Counted from the stretch's first letter, positions 1 through 10,794 are shown. The stretch is DNA of 64,000 nucleotides from Emcibacter sp. (GCA_021774785.1 JAJFIQ010000019.1:434001-498000); one strand, 5' to 3'. A program made the numbers and translations. The notes: generated by a model from the sequence alone, not told the origin.

Positions 1-390
1 AGGGGTATTATTGAGCAATGCACTGATCACCATAACCGATACCAGACACGCCATAATAACAGTGCGTGGATAGGAAATGCCGTGTTTTACAATTATTTGG
101 GCCGGGGTTTCCAAGGCCCCGGTCTGTACCATTCCCTGTCCAATGACAAGCAGGGCCAGGATAGTGATCAGGGCAGGGTCAGCAAATCCTGCCAGCAAGA
201 TTTTTAAATCTAGTAGATTGGCACCACTCCCATCAGATACGGGCATAAAATGAAATAATATCAGCAGAACGGATATGGTGCCAAGGGATGTTATTTCCAT
301 GGAAATATGGTCCAAAGCATAAAAAATAATAGCCGTTATAATGACAGCAAAAGTCGCCCACATCTGAAGTGAAGGTTGCAACAGTTCCAT
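1..390 (-). CDS. SLC13-family (DASS) permease, N-terminal part
   Basis: The first 130 codons of a minus-strand membrane protein; the rest lies beyond the window's left edge. The start is ATG at 388-390 with an AAGGAA ribosome site about 10 bases upstream. The N-terminus is a run of hydrophobic helices, and the last visible residues (ISALLNNTP) match the asparagine-proline hairpin motif of the divalent anion:sodium symporter/SLC13 fold, whose members import dicarboxylates, sulfate or citrate at the inner membrane. Some relatives carry TrkA-C domains in the middle, but that part is not visible. The substrate cannot be assigned. It faces the same way as motB but is separated from it by 122 bases. 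Confidence 0.75.
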   Translation of the reverse strand, partial: MELLQPSLQMWATFAVIITAIIFYALDHISMEITSLGTISVLLILFHFMPVSDGSGANLLDLKILLAGFADPALITILALLVIGQGMVQTGALETPAQIIVKHGISYPRTVIMACLVSVMVISALLNNTP

Positions 391-512
391 ATATAATTAT
401 TCCTTGCCCACTCCCGTTTAAAATACATTTGGTCTCTGTATTTTTCTCATTAATAACATCATAACAAGGCACAATGGCTATGTCGCTGAAAAAGAACCAA
501 ATTTTATGAATG

Positions 513-1394
513 TTACATAAAGCTCGCGGGCAAAGTTGGGGATTCGCGCAGCAGTAAAAAGGTAATCCGCCGGTTTTCTGGTCGTAGTGGGCTATCCGGT
601 AGCAGGGGGTCAGTGGCCGCCATTCCAAGAACTTCTGCAACTCTGTTTGCAGAAACGCCTGAATTATTTAGAATTCGGCGGCTGGCATTTGCCCGGTCAG
701 CACTAAGTTCCCAGTTGGAATAGTTATGTCTGCTGGTAAAGGGACTTGCATCGGTATGGCCTGAAATTGATAGGCGGTTTGGCATTTTCTCCACCACAGT
801 AGCAATTTTTCGAATCATCTTTTCTGCATAGCTATACAGGTTTGCACTTCCGGGGCGGAACATGGCACGATTGTCTTTATCAACTAACTGGATGCGCATG
901 CCGTCTTCGGTAATATCTATTAATACCTGGTCTTTTAATTTTGCAAGTTCAGGGTTCTCTTGAATGGCAACCTGAATATCTTCGGCCATTTGTTCGAAAT
1001 AATCCTGTTCACGTTTTGCAGCGAGTTCGGCATACTCATCTTCTTTTGATTTTTCCTGTTCTGCATTTTGATCTTCGGATTGTACTTCTGTGGTTGTGGA
1101 GGGAATGGAAACGGTTACGGCACTGGATTGTGCGCCGTCAGAATTTAGGGATGTTCCCCCTAATATATCACCTGCGCCAGATTCAGCATTTGTTGAGGCT
1201 GTTGTTGGTGTGAAATAGTCTGCGAGACCTTCTTTTTGCTCTTGGGATGTGGAATTTAATAGCCATAGCAGTAAAAAGAAAGCCATCATAGCCGTAACAA
1301 AGTCGGCGTAGGCCACTTTCCAGGCACCACCATGGGCGCCACCAGAAATTTTTTTAATACGTTTTATTATTATCGGGCGAGCTTCATCCGCCAT
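513..1394 (-). CDS. motB: Flagellar stator protein MotB
   Basis: A 293-residue stator subunit that anchors the flagellar motor to peptidoglycan and, with MotA, forms the proton channel. The basic N-terminus is followed by one membrane helix (about residues 28-47) containing YADFVTAMMAFF; D31 aligns with the proton-binding aspartate. A low-complexity acidic linker (about 60-130) leads to an OmpA/MotB peptidoglycan-binding domain with SGHTDASPF and ENRRITF near the C-terminus. A GGTGG ribosome site precedes the ATG. Its partner motA is about 2.8 kb away on the opposite strand, so the pair is not an operon here. Lengths and motifs are normal and the call is secure. Confidence 0.95.
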   Translation of the reverse strand: MADEARPIIIKRIKKISGGAHGGAWKVAYADFVTAMMAFFLLLWLLNSTSQEQKEGLADYFTPTTASTNAESGAGDILGGTSLNSDGAQSSAVTVSIPSTTTEVQSEDQNAEQEKSKEDEYAELAAKREQDYFEQMAEDIQVAIQENPELAKLKDQVLIDITEDGMRIQLVDKDNRAMFRPGSANLYSYAEKMIRKIATVVEKMPNRLSISGHTDASPFTSRHNYSNWELSADRANASRRILNNSGVSANRVAEVLGMAATDPLLPDSPLRPENRRITFLLLRESPTLPASFM

Positions 1395-1466
1395 ATTTTT
1401 CCACCATTATAAACATCATTAACGCGTAGAAAGATATAATGGAGCCCTATGGTTAATATATAGTAA

Positions 1467-2699
1467 CTACAAATCAGAAGACCGGTTTACATGCACCGTA
1501 AAACCGGCAGCGCGAAGTCCACTTAATATATCATCCAGATTTTGCCGGTCCCGGGTCTCCAATGTTACATTTGAGTATGTTTCTTTGGCAGGTAGCTCTG
1601 TAAATAGGCGGTGATGGGATACATCAATGATATTACCACCCAGATCACCAATGATTCTTGTGATGTTGGCTAACGCACCCGGCACATCCAGCAGTTCAAC
1701 ACGAAGACGGGTAATACGGCCTTCACGTACCAGCCCCCGCATAAGGAGGGAAGCCAGCAGGCGAGGGTCAATATTTCCGCCACTGAGGATCATGGCAACT
1801 TTTTTGCCCTTGAAAATTTCGGGATATGTGTTGATGGCGGCAAGTGGGGCTGCTCCGGCTCCCTCAGGAACCGTTTTTTCAATGGTCATTAACATACATA
1901 CGGCTTCTTCCAGTGCATCTTCACTGACGAGCAGAATATCATCCACCAGTTCTTTGCAAATTTTATAGGTTTTTTCACCAATATTTTTAACAGCGATTCC
2001 TTCGGCCAATGTGGAGCCTTTGGCGATATAGTCTTTATTGTTGACCGCACGATGAAGTGAGGGAAAGCGTTCGGCCTGCACCCCGATTACTTTTATGCCC
2101 GGGTTAATATGTTTTGCAGCAATGGAAATCCCTGAAATTAGACCACCACCACCAACCGGCACCAGAATTATATCAAGATCAGGGCAAGCCGCCATTACCT
2201 CAAGTCCGATGGTGCCTTGACCGGCAATCACATCATTATCATCGAAGGGGTGAACCAATGTTAAATTATTTTCTTCGGCGAGTTTCACAGCTTGCAAAGC
2301 GGTTTCATCAAACCTATCACCAAACAGAACAACATTAGCACCATGTTCCTCTGTCTGACGAACTTTTACAAAGGGCGTGTTGATAGGCATGACTATAGTG
2401 GTCGGAATATCAAGTTGACTTGCGTGATAAGCAACCCCCTGAGCATGATTGCCCGCAGAGGCAGCAATGACGCCATTTTTCTTTTGATCATCGGACAGGT
2501 TAGCCAGTTTATTCAAGGCGCCGCGTTCCTTAAAGGAGGCGGTGAATTGAAGGTTTTCGAATTTGAGATAAATTTCAGCCCCAGTCATCTTTGAAAGGGT
2601 TTGTGATACATTCAAAGGGGTAGTAACAATGGCGCCTTCAAGGGCCTTCGCTGCTCTTTGTATGTCTTCAAAAGTTACCGAATGGGTATTTTTGTTCAT
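1467..2699 (-). CDS. ilvA: Threonine dehydratase (ammonia-lyase) with ACT domain
   Basis: A 410-residue PLP enzyme that deaminates L-threonine to 2-oxobutanoate, the first committed step to isoleucine (or a catabolic step). The PLP lysine is K57 in SFKERGA; the substrate loop SAGNHAQG (about 81-88) and the phosphate-binding glycine loop VGGGGLISG (about 182-190) are intact. One ACT domain occupies about residues 330-405, as in the short IlvA/TdcB class rather than the two-ACT E. coli IlvA. Effector binding to the ACT domain is expected from the family; which effector cannot be read. It lies upstream of motB on the same strand with 72 bases between them; no functional link to motility is apparent. 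Confidence 0.93.
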   Translation of the reverse strand: MNKNTHSVTFEDIQRAAKALEGAIVTTPLNVSQTLSKMTGAEIYLKFENLQFTASFKERGALNKLANLSDDQKKNGVIAASAGNHAQGVAYHASQLDIPTTIVMPINTPFVKVRQTEEHGANVVLFGDRFDETALQAVKLAEENNLTLVHPFDDNDVIAGQGTIGLEVMAACPDLDIILVPVGGGGLISGISIAAKHINPGIKVIGVQAERFPSLHRAVNNKDYIAKGSTLAEGIAVKNIGEKTYKICKELVDDILLVSEDALEEAVCMLMTIEKTVPEGAGAAPLAAINTYPEIFKGKKVAMILSGGNIDPRLLASLLMRGLVREGRITRLRVELLDVPGALANITRIIGDLGGNIIDVSHHRLFTELPAKETYSNVTLETRDRQNLDDILSGLRAAGFTVHVNRSSDL

Positions 2700-2805
2700 C
2701 TTAAGTCCGAATATAAATATTAAAAGCTGTCGATATACAGCATCATATATGGTTTATAGTTGGAAATGTCCAAGATAATTTGCTGAAAAATAGGTGTGAA
2801 ACTTA

Positions 2806-3006
2806 TTAAAACAGGCAGAAAAAACCATAACAGCTATTAAATGCATATTTAAATACGAAAAATAGTAAAATATCCAATATCGTTAATATCAGACATATGG
2901 GCAGACCAATATATTTCAAAATATAGAAAAAAGCCCATTTGGTCGGTTTTGGAGCAGCTATTTCATGCCCCATAACACTTTGTGTGTTTTTTTTTCTGCC
3001 AAACAT
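2806..3006 (-). CDS. Small membrane protein of unknown function
   Basis: A 66-residue reading frame upstream of ilvA on the same strand. It has a charged N-terminus (MFGRKKN), a PKPTKW linker and one or two closely spaced hydrophobic stretches (about residues 28-54), ending in a C-terminal CYGFFC motif. The hydrophobic block with a basic cytoplasmic start looks like an inner-membrane single-pass protein. There is no clear ribosome site and no family I can name, so coding status is uncertain. The regular protein-like composition in an AT-rich gap and the paired cysteines argue for a real gene. No function is proposed. Confidence 0.5.
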   Translation of the reverse strand: MFGRKKNTQSVMGHEIAAPKPTKWAFFYILKYIGLPICLILTILDILLFFVFKYAFNSCYGFFCLF

Positions 3007-3085
3007 ATAAAAACCGTTTAAATTAAAAGTATATTCTAATAGGTAATATAAATAATATAGATTTTATGGTTAATATATAAATAAT

Positions 3086-4039
3086 ATGTCAAAAATAATT
3101 ATCCAGTGGAATGAAATATCTCAGAAAGAATGGGACCGGTTATTAAAGAAAGCGAGTCGATGTTCTTTTCAGCAATCTTGGGCCTATGGTGCCATATTTG
3201 AGCATGGTCATCTAGGGGTTGACCGCTTCGTTGCTTATGATCAGGGAGAAGCCATTGCCTTTGGGCAAATAATCACTAGACGGATTTTGCATTTCGTTAG
3301 GTTTTCTTTGCTTCTGAAGGGTCCGGTCTGGCTTAATAATATTGATGATAATCAGAAGCGGCAGATATTAGAAACATTACGTAAAAAATATCCTTTGAAA
3401 TCATTAAATTTATTCGTTTTTAGTCCGGAAGAAGAAACAGCTCCAGAAGGCTCGGGACAAAATATATATAAAGACTTGGGTTTTCGACAGGTAATTACGG
3501 GAAATTCAACGGTACTTATTGATCTTAATTTAACGGCAGATCAGCTTTGGGCAGGTTTGTATGGTAAAAATCGCACCCAAATCCGAAAAGCCGACAAACA
3601 TGATTTTGATGTTATTTTCGCTGATCACAATCATCTCTATACTAATTGGTTGTTGGGGAAGGAAAGAAAACAGCAGAAAGAAAAAAAATATCAGGGATTG
3701 CCCATTGGTCTTGTGAAGGGATACGGTGAGTTTGCCCCCAAATATAAAGGGGTCAGTACGGCTTTTGTTATTGAGAGGGGGAAAAGGGAACCCACCGCCG
3801 GTGTGTTATTCCTGCGTCATGGACGTTGTGCCACATATCATATTGGCTGGACAGGTAATAATGGTCGGAAAACGGGTGCGCTTAATCTTTTGCTTTGGAA
3901 GATGATTCTTAAACTAAAAGATGAAGGGGTTGAAACGATTGATCTTGGTGGACTTAATACGGAAGAGGGGGCGGATATAGCCCGCTATAAATTAAGTTTT
4001 GGCGGTGATGTGGTAAAGCAGAACGGTGCTCTTATGTGA
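3086..4039 (+). CDS. FemAB/GNAT-fold aminoacyl- or acyl-transferase-like protein
   Basis: A 317-residue protein with the double acetyltransferase-like (GNAT) architecture of FemAB/FemX peptidoglycan-bridge enzymes. The N-terminal half contains FQQSWAYG and a first GNAT lobe. The second half has the RTQIRKA motif, the AGVLFLRHG strand and the closing DLGGLN..GADIARYKLSFGG segment typical of FemX-like proteins. Classic members transfer amino acids from aminoacyl-tRNA to lipid II; in Gram-negative bacteria such proteins are mostly uncharacterised and may acylate other envelope substrates. It stands alone, upstream of motA by 154 bases. The fold assignment is good; the substrate is unknown. Confidence 0.75.
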   Translation: MSKIIIQWNEISQKEWDRLLKKASRCSFQQSWAYGAIFEHGHLGVDRFVAYDQGEAIAFGQIITRRILHFVRFSLLLKGPVWLNNIDDNQKRQILETLRKKYPLKSLNLFVFSPEEETAPEGSGQNIYKDLGFRQVITGNSTVLIDLNLTADQLWAGLYGKNRTQIRKADKHDFDVIFADHNHLYTNWLLGKERKQQKEKKYQGLPIGLVKGYGEFAPKYKGVSTAFVIERGKREPTAGVLFLRHGRCATYHIGWTGNNGRKTGALNLLLWKMILKLKDEGVETIDLGGLNTEEGADIARYKLSFGGDVVKQNGALM

Positions 4040-4125
4040 TTATGTTTGGCCACACCGCCTTAAAGAAAAAAATTAATTCAAATTTCTCCTAAATAAGACT
4101 TCCTTAACATCCTTCTCTTATAACT

Positions 4126-4140
4126 GTCCCAAATAGGGAC
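4126..4140. repeat. Short inverted repeat upstream of motA
   Basis: GTCCC-AAATA-GGGAC, a 5-bp stem with a 5-base loop, 54 bases before the motA start. It could be a small leader hairpin or an operator half-site pair. There is no T-run, so it is not a terminator. Confidence 0.3.
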
Positions 4141-4193
4141 GTAATATATGATCCCATTGCAGATTATAAAGAATAAAAGAGGCTTGAGTTAAT

Positions 4194-6145
<1,952 letters not shown>

Positions 6146-6202
6146 TTAATCTGCTTTACAGGATTTTATCGTTAGTTAAGACCTTGTTAGGAGTTGTTAT
6201 AC

Positions 6203-6208
6203 TATAAT
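6203..6208 (+). promoter_or_regulatory. Candidate -10 element of the MarR-family gene
   Basis: A perfect TATAAT lies 48 bases before the chosen start of the regulator gene. The -35 region is weak. Its position supports the downstream start codon at 6257, because a start at 6194 would fall upstream of the transcript. Confidence 0.4.
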
Positions 6209-6256
6209 CGTGGTGTTGGATTACAAAGAATTATCATAATACAAGGATTATACAGT

Positions 6257-6775
6257 ATGTCATTGGCAGGTCACAGTAGCAGTTTGATTGGAGGACATGA
6301 GACTCCAGAAGCCAGATCAAAGTTAAATTTTCTGGAATGTCTTCGTTTGATTGAACGACTTCACAGACGGATGCTGGACATTGTAAAAAATCGCCTGGAT
6401 AGTGTGGGCATGAATGATGTGAACAGTGTTCAGGCTTTACTCCTGTATAATATTGGTGATCACGAAATGACGGCGGGTGACCTTCGAAACCGTGGTTATT
6501 ATTTGGGTTCCAACGTATCCTATAACTTGAAAAAACTCGTTGAGGCAGGCTATATTAATCAGGAACGCGCAGAACATGACAGACGTGCATTGCGTATTTG
6601 GTTAAGCGACAAGGGAAAAGAAGTGTGCGACCTCGTAGGTGATCTATTTGATGAAAACCTCCAAGTTGTAAAAGAAAAGAACGTCTTTGAAGATGAAGAT
6701 GTATCTGAACTTCGTAACTCTTTGCGTAAATTGGAAAGCTTCTGGACTGATCAACTCCGTTTTCAATCTTTTTAA
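6257..6775 (+). CDS. MarR-family regulator, LdtR-like
   Basis: A 172-residue winged-helix regulator. The start chosen is ATG 6257 (MSLAGHSSS) because AAGGA lies about 9 bases upstream and a TATAAT lies between it and the earlier in-frame start at 6194. The core segment with VQALLLYNIGDHEMTAGDLR and RGYYLGSNVSYNLKKL matches the LdtR group of alphaproteobacteria, described in Liberibacter as controlling an L,D-transpeptidase gene and stress tolerance. The wing carries the DRRALRI arginines. Divergence from hemB is consistent with possible local regulation, but the target here is inferred, not shown. Confidence 0.85.
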   Translation: MSLAGHSSSLIGGHETPEARSKLNFLECLRLIERLHRRMLDIVKNRLDSVGMNDVNSVQALLLYNIGDHEMTAGDLRNRGYYLGSNVSYNLKKLVEAGYINQERAEHDRRALRIWLSDKGKEVCDLVGDLFDENLQVVKEKNVFEDEDVSELRNSLRKLESFWTDQLRFQSF

Positions 6776-6793
6776 GGTCTTAACTACCGACCT

Positions 6794-6807
6794 TTGATTT
6801 GAATCAA
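6794..6807. promoter_or_regulatory. FNR/FixK-type palindrome upstream of hemA
   Basis: TTGAT-TTGA-ATCAA, an exact match to the FNR/FixK consensus TTGAT-N4-ATCAA. It lies in the 234-base gap before hemA and about 80 bases upstream of the start point expected from the TTGACA/TATTGT promoter at 6845-6873. FnrL/FixK control of hemA is established in other alphaproteobacteria such as Rhodobacter. Confidence 0.7.
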
Positions 6808-6844
6808 GTAATTTCATTTACCGATGAGTATATTGTATCCTGAT

Positions 6845-6873
6845 TTGACAGGGTATAAGGCGACAGATATTGT
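6845..6873 (+). promoter_or_regulatory. Candidate hemA promoter
   Basis: A -35 TTGACA (6845-6850) and a -10 TATTGT (6868-6873) are separated by 17 bases, so transcription would begin near 6880, about 130 bases before the hemA start. The -35 is consensus and the -10 matches four of six positions. Confidence 0.5.
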
Positions 6874-6964
6874 AATAAAGTGGTTTAGTTATTTAACACT
6901 GTGTTTTATAATGTTTCTGTGATAAGCCCTTGTGTCTTGTGTAAAAGCAGTAAGTTTTTTTCAG

Positions 6965-6978
6965 GCGTTAAGTAACGC
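6965..6978. repeat. Perfect palindrome in the hemA leader
   Basis: GCGTTA-AG-TAACGC, 31 bases upstream of the hemA start and downstream of the candidate promoter. It could act as an operator or as a small leader hairpin. No known binding motif is recognised. Confidence 0.35.
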
Positions 6979-7009
6979 AAGGATGAATATATTAAAGTAA
7001 GGCCATGCA

Positions 7010-8230
7010 ATGGATTATAATCGGGTATTTTCTGATGCTTTGAAAACGGTTAAAGAAGAGGGACGGTATCGTGTTTTTACAGATATTGTTCGTCAAAGGG
7101 GCGCCTTCCCAAAAGCCGAGTGGTTCAGCGAAGACGGTGTGAAAGATATTACTGTCTGGTGCAGCAACGATTATCTTGGCATGGGGCAACATCCTAAAGT
7201 CATTGATGCTATGGAGCATGCGTTGAAGAACACTGGTGCTGGTGCCGGAGGAACCCGGAATATCAGCGGCAATAACCATATGCATGTGCTACTGGAGGAG
7301 GAACTGGCTGATCTTCATCATAAAGAAGCAGGGCTGTTGTTCACCTCAGGCTATATTTCCAATGATGCCAGTATAAGTACTATAGCAAAGCTATTACCGG
7401 GCTGTGTGATTTTTTCCGATGAACTCAATCATGCTTCTATGATTGAGGGGGTTCGCCATAGTGGCTGTAAGAAACATATCTTTCGTCACAATGATATTGA
7501 ACATCTTGAAAGCCTGCTGAAGGTAACTGATCCTGCATTGCCAAAATTAATTATTTTCGAATCTGTATATTCTATGGATGGTGATTTTGCACCAATCAAA
7601 GAATTCTGTGATCTGGCCGATAAATATAATGCCCTGACTTATCTGGATGAGGTTCATGCTGTCGGCATGTATGGCAAACGCGGTGGCGGTGTTGCGGAAC
7701 AGGAAGGTCTTATGGATCGGATTACGGTTATAGAAGGGACATTGGGTAAGGCTTATGGTTTGATGGGGGGATATATCACTTCAACCAAAGATATTGTCGA
7801 TGCAATTCGTACTTTTGCTTCTGGCTTTATTTTTACCACATCACTTTCACCTGTGATAACCGCAGGGGCACTGGCAAGTGTACGCCATCTGAAGGCAAGC
7901 AAAATCGAACGTGCCATTCATCAGGAACGGGCGGAGATGCTGAAGAAAAAAATGCTGGCCGCAGATTTGCCCGTTATGCCATCTGTCAGTCATATTGTAC
8001 CTGTTCTTGTGGGCGATCCCGTTATCTGTAAACGGGCATCGGATATTCTGCTGAACGAATTTAACATTTATGTACAACCGATCAATTTTCCAACCGTCCC
8101 CAGGGGTACTGAACGGCTACGCTTTACGCCTAGTCCGTTGCATACGGATGAAATGATTGATTATCTGGTGGATTCCCTAAAAGCGGTTTGGGCGCGTCTT
8201 GATGTGAAGAAATTCGCAAAGGCGGCCTGA
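7010..8230 (+). CDS. hemA: 5-aminolevulinate synthase
   Basis: A 406-residue PLP enzyme that condenses glycine with succinyl-CoA to 5-aminolevulinate, the committing step of haem synthesis by the C4 route found in alphaproteobacteria and mitochondria. The N-terminal [10 protein letters not shown] and the CSNDYLGMG segments are typical, the glycine-rich [12 protein letters not shown] loop is present, and K247 in GTLGKAYG is the PLP lysine. TAAGG lies 7 bases before the ATG. An FNR/FixK palindrome and a sigma-70-like promoter lie upstream, so oxygen-responsive control is likely (inference). The DUF6898-like gene follows by 33 bases. Confidence 0.97.
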   Translation: MDYNRVFSDALKTVKEEGRYRVFTDIVRQRGAFPKAEWFSEDGVKDITVWCSNDYLGMGQHPKVIDAMEHALKNTGAGAGGTRNISGNNHMHVLLEEELADLHHKEAGLLFTSGYISNDASISTIAKLLPGCVIFSDELNHASMIEGVRHSGCKKHIFRHNDIEHLESLLKVTDPALPKLIIFESVYSMDGDFAPIKEFCDLADKYNALTYLDEVHAVGMYGKRGGGVAEQEGLMDRITVIEGTLGKAYGLMGGYITSTKDIVDAIRTFASGFIFTTSLSPVITAGALASVRHLKASKIERAIHQERAEMLKKKMLAADLPVMPSVSHIVPVLVGDPVICKRASDILLNEFNIYVQPINFPTVPRGTERLRFTPSPLHTDEMIDYLVDSLKAVWARLDVKKFAKAA

Positions 8231-8263
8231 AAGGATATTTCATAATAACAAAGGATTTGCTGA

Positions 8264-8452
8264 ATGAGCAATGATGCGGGCGAGTATCTTGTTGAATTCA
8301 TACAGGTGGGTACATCCGTAAAGGTGTCTGCCATTGATCCTGCTTCTGGGCGTGAAGTATCTATTGTTGGTCCGGCAACAGCGAGTCGTCATCATTTGAC
8401 GCGGGTTGCGGTCAATAAACTGAAATATGTTCTTTCCAAAGAAAAATCCTGA
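8264..8452 (+). CDS. DUF6898-like small protein
   Basis: A 62-residue protein with the conserved look of a small alphaproteobacterial family (DUF6898-like): an acidic start, YLVEFIQVG, VKVSAIDPASGREVSIVGP and a C-terminal LKYVLSK. Homologues are often misnamed because they sit near glyA. It follows hemA by 33 bases with AAAGGA about 8 bases before its ATG, so co-transcription with hemA is likely. Function is unknown. Confidence 0.75.
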   Translation: MSNDAGEYLVEFIQVGTSVKVSAIDPASGREVSIVGPATASRHHLTRVAVNKLKYVLSKEKS

Positions 8453-8460
8453 ATATTTAA

Positions 8461-8486
8461 TTTTCCCTATACATATAGTAGGAAAA
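8461..8486. repeat. Nested inverted repeat between the DUF6898-like gene and rpiB
   Basis: Outer arms TTTTCC/GGAAAA enclose inner arms CTATA/TATAG, with a two-base asymmetry. It may be an operator for rpiB or a weak transcript-end hairpin. No T-run follows directly. Confidence 0.3.
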
Positions 8487-8556
8487 CGGCTGGCCTTATG
8501 ATATTAGAGTCTTTCCGGTTTTAAATTATACAAGACGTTTGAAAAAGGTATGGGTA

Positions 8557-8991
8557 ATGTCTAAAGAAATCATTGTGTTGGCTGGTGATCATGGGGGTTA
8601 TGACCTAAAGGTGATCCTCAAATCTTTCCTTCTAGAAAATGACTTTGAGGTTCTGGATTTAGGCTGTAACGGACTTGAATCAGTAGATTATCCAGATTTC
8701 GCCCATGCTTTGGCAGATGCCATTAAGGAAAATAAGGCAACTCGCGGGGTTCTCGTCTGTGGTTCAGGGATAGGCATAAGCATCGCCGCCAATCGACATG
8801 CCCATATTCGGGCAGCTCTAGTCCATGACAGATTGACCGCAGAACTCAGCCGACAACATAATAATGCCAATGTTATTGTGATGGGTGGCCGCACCATTGG
8901 CCCAGATGTGGCTAAGGACTGCCTGAAGGCATTTTTAAAGACAGAATTTGAAGGCGGAAGACATCAACGCCGCATCGCTAAGATGTCATAA
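8557..8991 (+). CDS. rpiB: Ribose 5-phosphate isomerase B
   Basis: A 144-residue RpiB/LacAB-family isomerase interconverting ribose 5-phosphate and ribulose 5-phosphate in the pentose phosphate pathway. The start chosen is ATG 8557 (MSKEIIVLAGDHGG) because AAAAAGG lies about 9 bases upstream; an in-frame TTG at 8539 would add six non-conserved residues. The DHGG motif, DFA strand and VCGSGIGISIAANR loop with the catalytic cysteine are present. It directly precedes glyA, a common alphaproteobacterial arrangement, followed by nrdR and the riboflavin genes. Confidence 0.93.
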   Translation: MSKEIIVLAGDHGGYDLKVILKSFLLENDFEVLDLGCNGLESVDYPDFAHALADAIKENKATRGVLVCGSGIGISIAANRHAHIRAALVHDRLTAELSRQHNNANVIVMGGRTIGPDVAKDCLKAFLKTEFEGGRHQRRIAKMS

Positions 8992-9029
8992 CTTATTATG
9001 AGTATTTTTTATTTTAGGATTTATTTAAT

Positions 9030-10313
9030 ATGACTTCATCTACAGACAGGAATAATTTTTTTAACACTTCTCTGGCAGATAGCGACCCAGATGTATTGGA
9101 AAGCATTACCCTTGAGACAGGTCGGCAGCAGGAGCATATTGAGCTTATTGCCTCTGAAAATATTGTCAGTCGTGCCGTGTTGGAAGCTCAAGGCTCCATA
9201 ATGACTAATAAATATGCTGAGGGCTATCCAGGGCGTCGTTATTACGGGGGGTGTGAATTTGTAGATATAGCTGAAAGTCTTGCCATTGAGCGGGCTAAAA
9301 AGTTGTTCAATGCCGCCTATGTCAATGTACAACCCCATTCCGGCGCGCAGGCCAATGGTGCGGTTAATCTTGCTCTCGTTCAGCCTGGCGATACTATTCT
9401 TGGTATGTCACTGGCGGCAGGCGGGCATTTAACCCACGGCGCGCCACCCGCACAGTCAGGGAAATGGTTTAATGCGGTGCAATATGGTGTCAGCCGCGAA
9501 GATGCCATGGTTGACTTTGATGAAGTGGAACGTCTGGCAAAAGAACATAAACCGAAAATAATCATTGCCGGTGGTTCCGCTTATCCGCGCGTTATTGATT
9601 TTAAACGCTTCCGGGAAATTGCTGATGAAGTCGGGGCTTATTTCTGGGTTGATATGGCCCATTTTGCTGGGCTTGTGGCTGGTGGTGTGCATCCAAATCC
9701 GCTTGATCATGCCCATGTGGTGACCACAACAACCCATAAGACATTGCGTGGTCCAAGGGGGGGGATGATCCTGTCCAATGATCTTGATCTGGGTAAGAAA
9801 TTTAATTCGGCTGTATTTCCCGGTCTTCAGGGTGGCCCTCTCATGCATGTGATCGCTGCCAAGGCTGTCGCTTTTGGTGAGGCATTAAAACCGGAATTCA
9901 AAGATTATGCTCACCGGGTAGTTGAAAATGCCCGAGCATTGGCTGCGCGCCTTGTGGAAGGTGGCTGTGATATTGTTTCGGGAGGTACGGATACCCATTT
10001 GATGCTGGTTGACCTGCGTCCTTTAGGCTTAACGGGTCGGGACGCTGACAATTCACTGGGGCGGGCCAATATCACCTGTAATAAGAATGGCATTCCTTTT
10101 GACCCTGAGAAACCAATGGTAACTTCTGGTATTCGTCTGGGATCACCAGCGGGTACGACACGTGGGTTTGGGGTTAAGGAATTTGAAATGATCGGTGACT
10201 ACATCATTGAAATTCTTAAGGGTCTACAGAATAATCCCAATGACAACAGTGTGGTTGAAGCGACCGTACAGGACAAAGTCATTGCCCTTTGCAAAGATTT
10301 TCCAATTTACTAA
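9030..10313 (+). CDS. glyA: Serine hydroxymethyltransferase
   Basis: A 427-residue PLP enzyme that converts serine and tetrahydrofolate to glycine and 5,10-methylene-tetrahydrofolate, the main source of one-carbon units and glycine (a substrate of HemA nearby). The [11 protein letters not shown] signature near the N-terminus, the [13 protein letters not shown] loop and the [14 protein letters not shown] segment with the PLP lysine are intact, with a normal C-terminal domain. It starts 38 bases after rpiB and is followed 11 bases later by nrdR, so rpiB-glyA-nrdR-rib is probably one transcription unit. No glycine riboswitch is visible upstream. Confidence 0.97.
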   Translation: MTSSTDRNNFFNTSLADSDPDVLESITLETGRQQEHIELIASENIVSRAVLEAQGSIMTNKYAEGYPGRRYYGGCEFVDIAESLAIERAKKLFNAAYVNVQPHSGAQANGAVNLALVQPGDTILGMSLAAGGHLTHGAPPAQSGKWFNAVQYGVSREDAMVDFDEVERLAKEHKPKIIIAGGSAYPRVIDFKRFREIADEVGAYFWVDMAHFAGLVAGGVHPNPLDHAHVVTTTTHKTLRGPRGGMILSNDLDLGKKFNSAVFPGLQGGPLMHVIAAKAVAFGEALKPEFKDYAHRVVENARALAARLVEGGCDIVSGGTDTHLMLVDLRPLGLTGRDADNSLGRANITCNKNGIPFDPEKPMVTSGIRLGSPAGTTRGFGVKEFEMIGDYIIEILKGLQNNPNDNSVVEATVQDKVIALCKDFPIY

Positions 10314-10324
10314 GGATGTGAAAA

Positions 10325-10786
10325 ATGCGTTGCCCATTTTGTGGAAATGACGATACACAGGTAAAAGACAGCCGCCCGACAGAGGATAATTCTGCCATTC
10401 GGCGCAGGCGTTCCTGTAATGGCTGTGGCGCACGCTTTACAACGTTTGAGCGGGTACAGCTCCGTGAATTAACGGTGATTAAGAAAAGCGGCAAAAAATT
10501 TCCCTTTGAACGGGAGAAACTGGAACGGTCAGTTAATCTCGCCCTGCGAAAACGACCGATCGAAGAAAACCGCATAGAGCTTTTGATCAATGGGATTGTC
10601 CGCCAGTTGGAAAGCCTTGGTGAAGCAGAAATCAAGACGGAGCAGGTCGGCAAGTTGATTATGGAGGGCCTGCAAAATATGGATACAGTAGCTTATGTTC
10701 GCTACGCCTCCGTATATAAGGATTTTCGGGAAGCCAAGGATTTCGAAAAATTTGTCGAACAAATTGCTGATCCCGCAGACCAGTAG
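10325..10786 (+). CDS. nrdR: Transcriptional repressor NrdR
   Basis: A 153-residue nucleotide-sensing repressor of ribonucleotide reductase genes. The zinc ribbon is complete: MRCPFCG at the N-terminus and [13 protein letters not shown] around residues 31-43. The ATP-cone domain follows, with [10 protein letters not shown] and [13 protein letters not shown]. The length is normal. It sits between glyA and ribD, the usual alphaproteobacterial position. The GAGGGCC-type nrd boxes it would bind are not in this window. Confidence 0.96.
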   Translation: MRCPFCGNDDTQVKDSRPTEDNSAIRRRRSCNGCGARFTTFERVQLRELTVIKKSGKKFPFEREKLERSVNLALRKRPIEENRIELLINGIVRQLESLGEAEIKTEQVGKLIMEGLQNMDTVAYVRYASVYKDFREAKDFEKFVEQIADPADQ

Positions 10787-10794
10787 TTGGAATT

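Noticed and set aside
233-640. Long minus-strand frame overlapping the permease 5' end and motB
   Set aside because: It lies in other frames of the permease start and the motB 3' end; its composition is not protein-like and both real genes have recognisable motifs.
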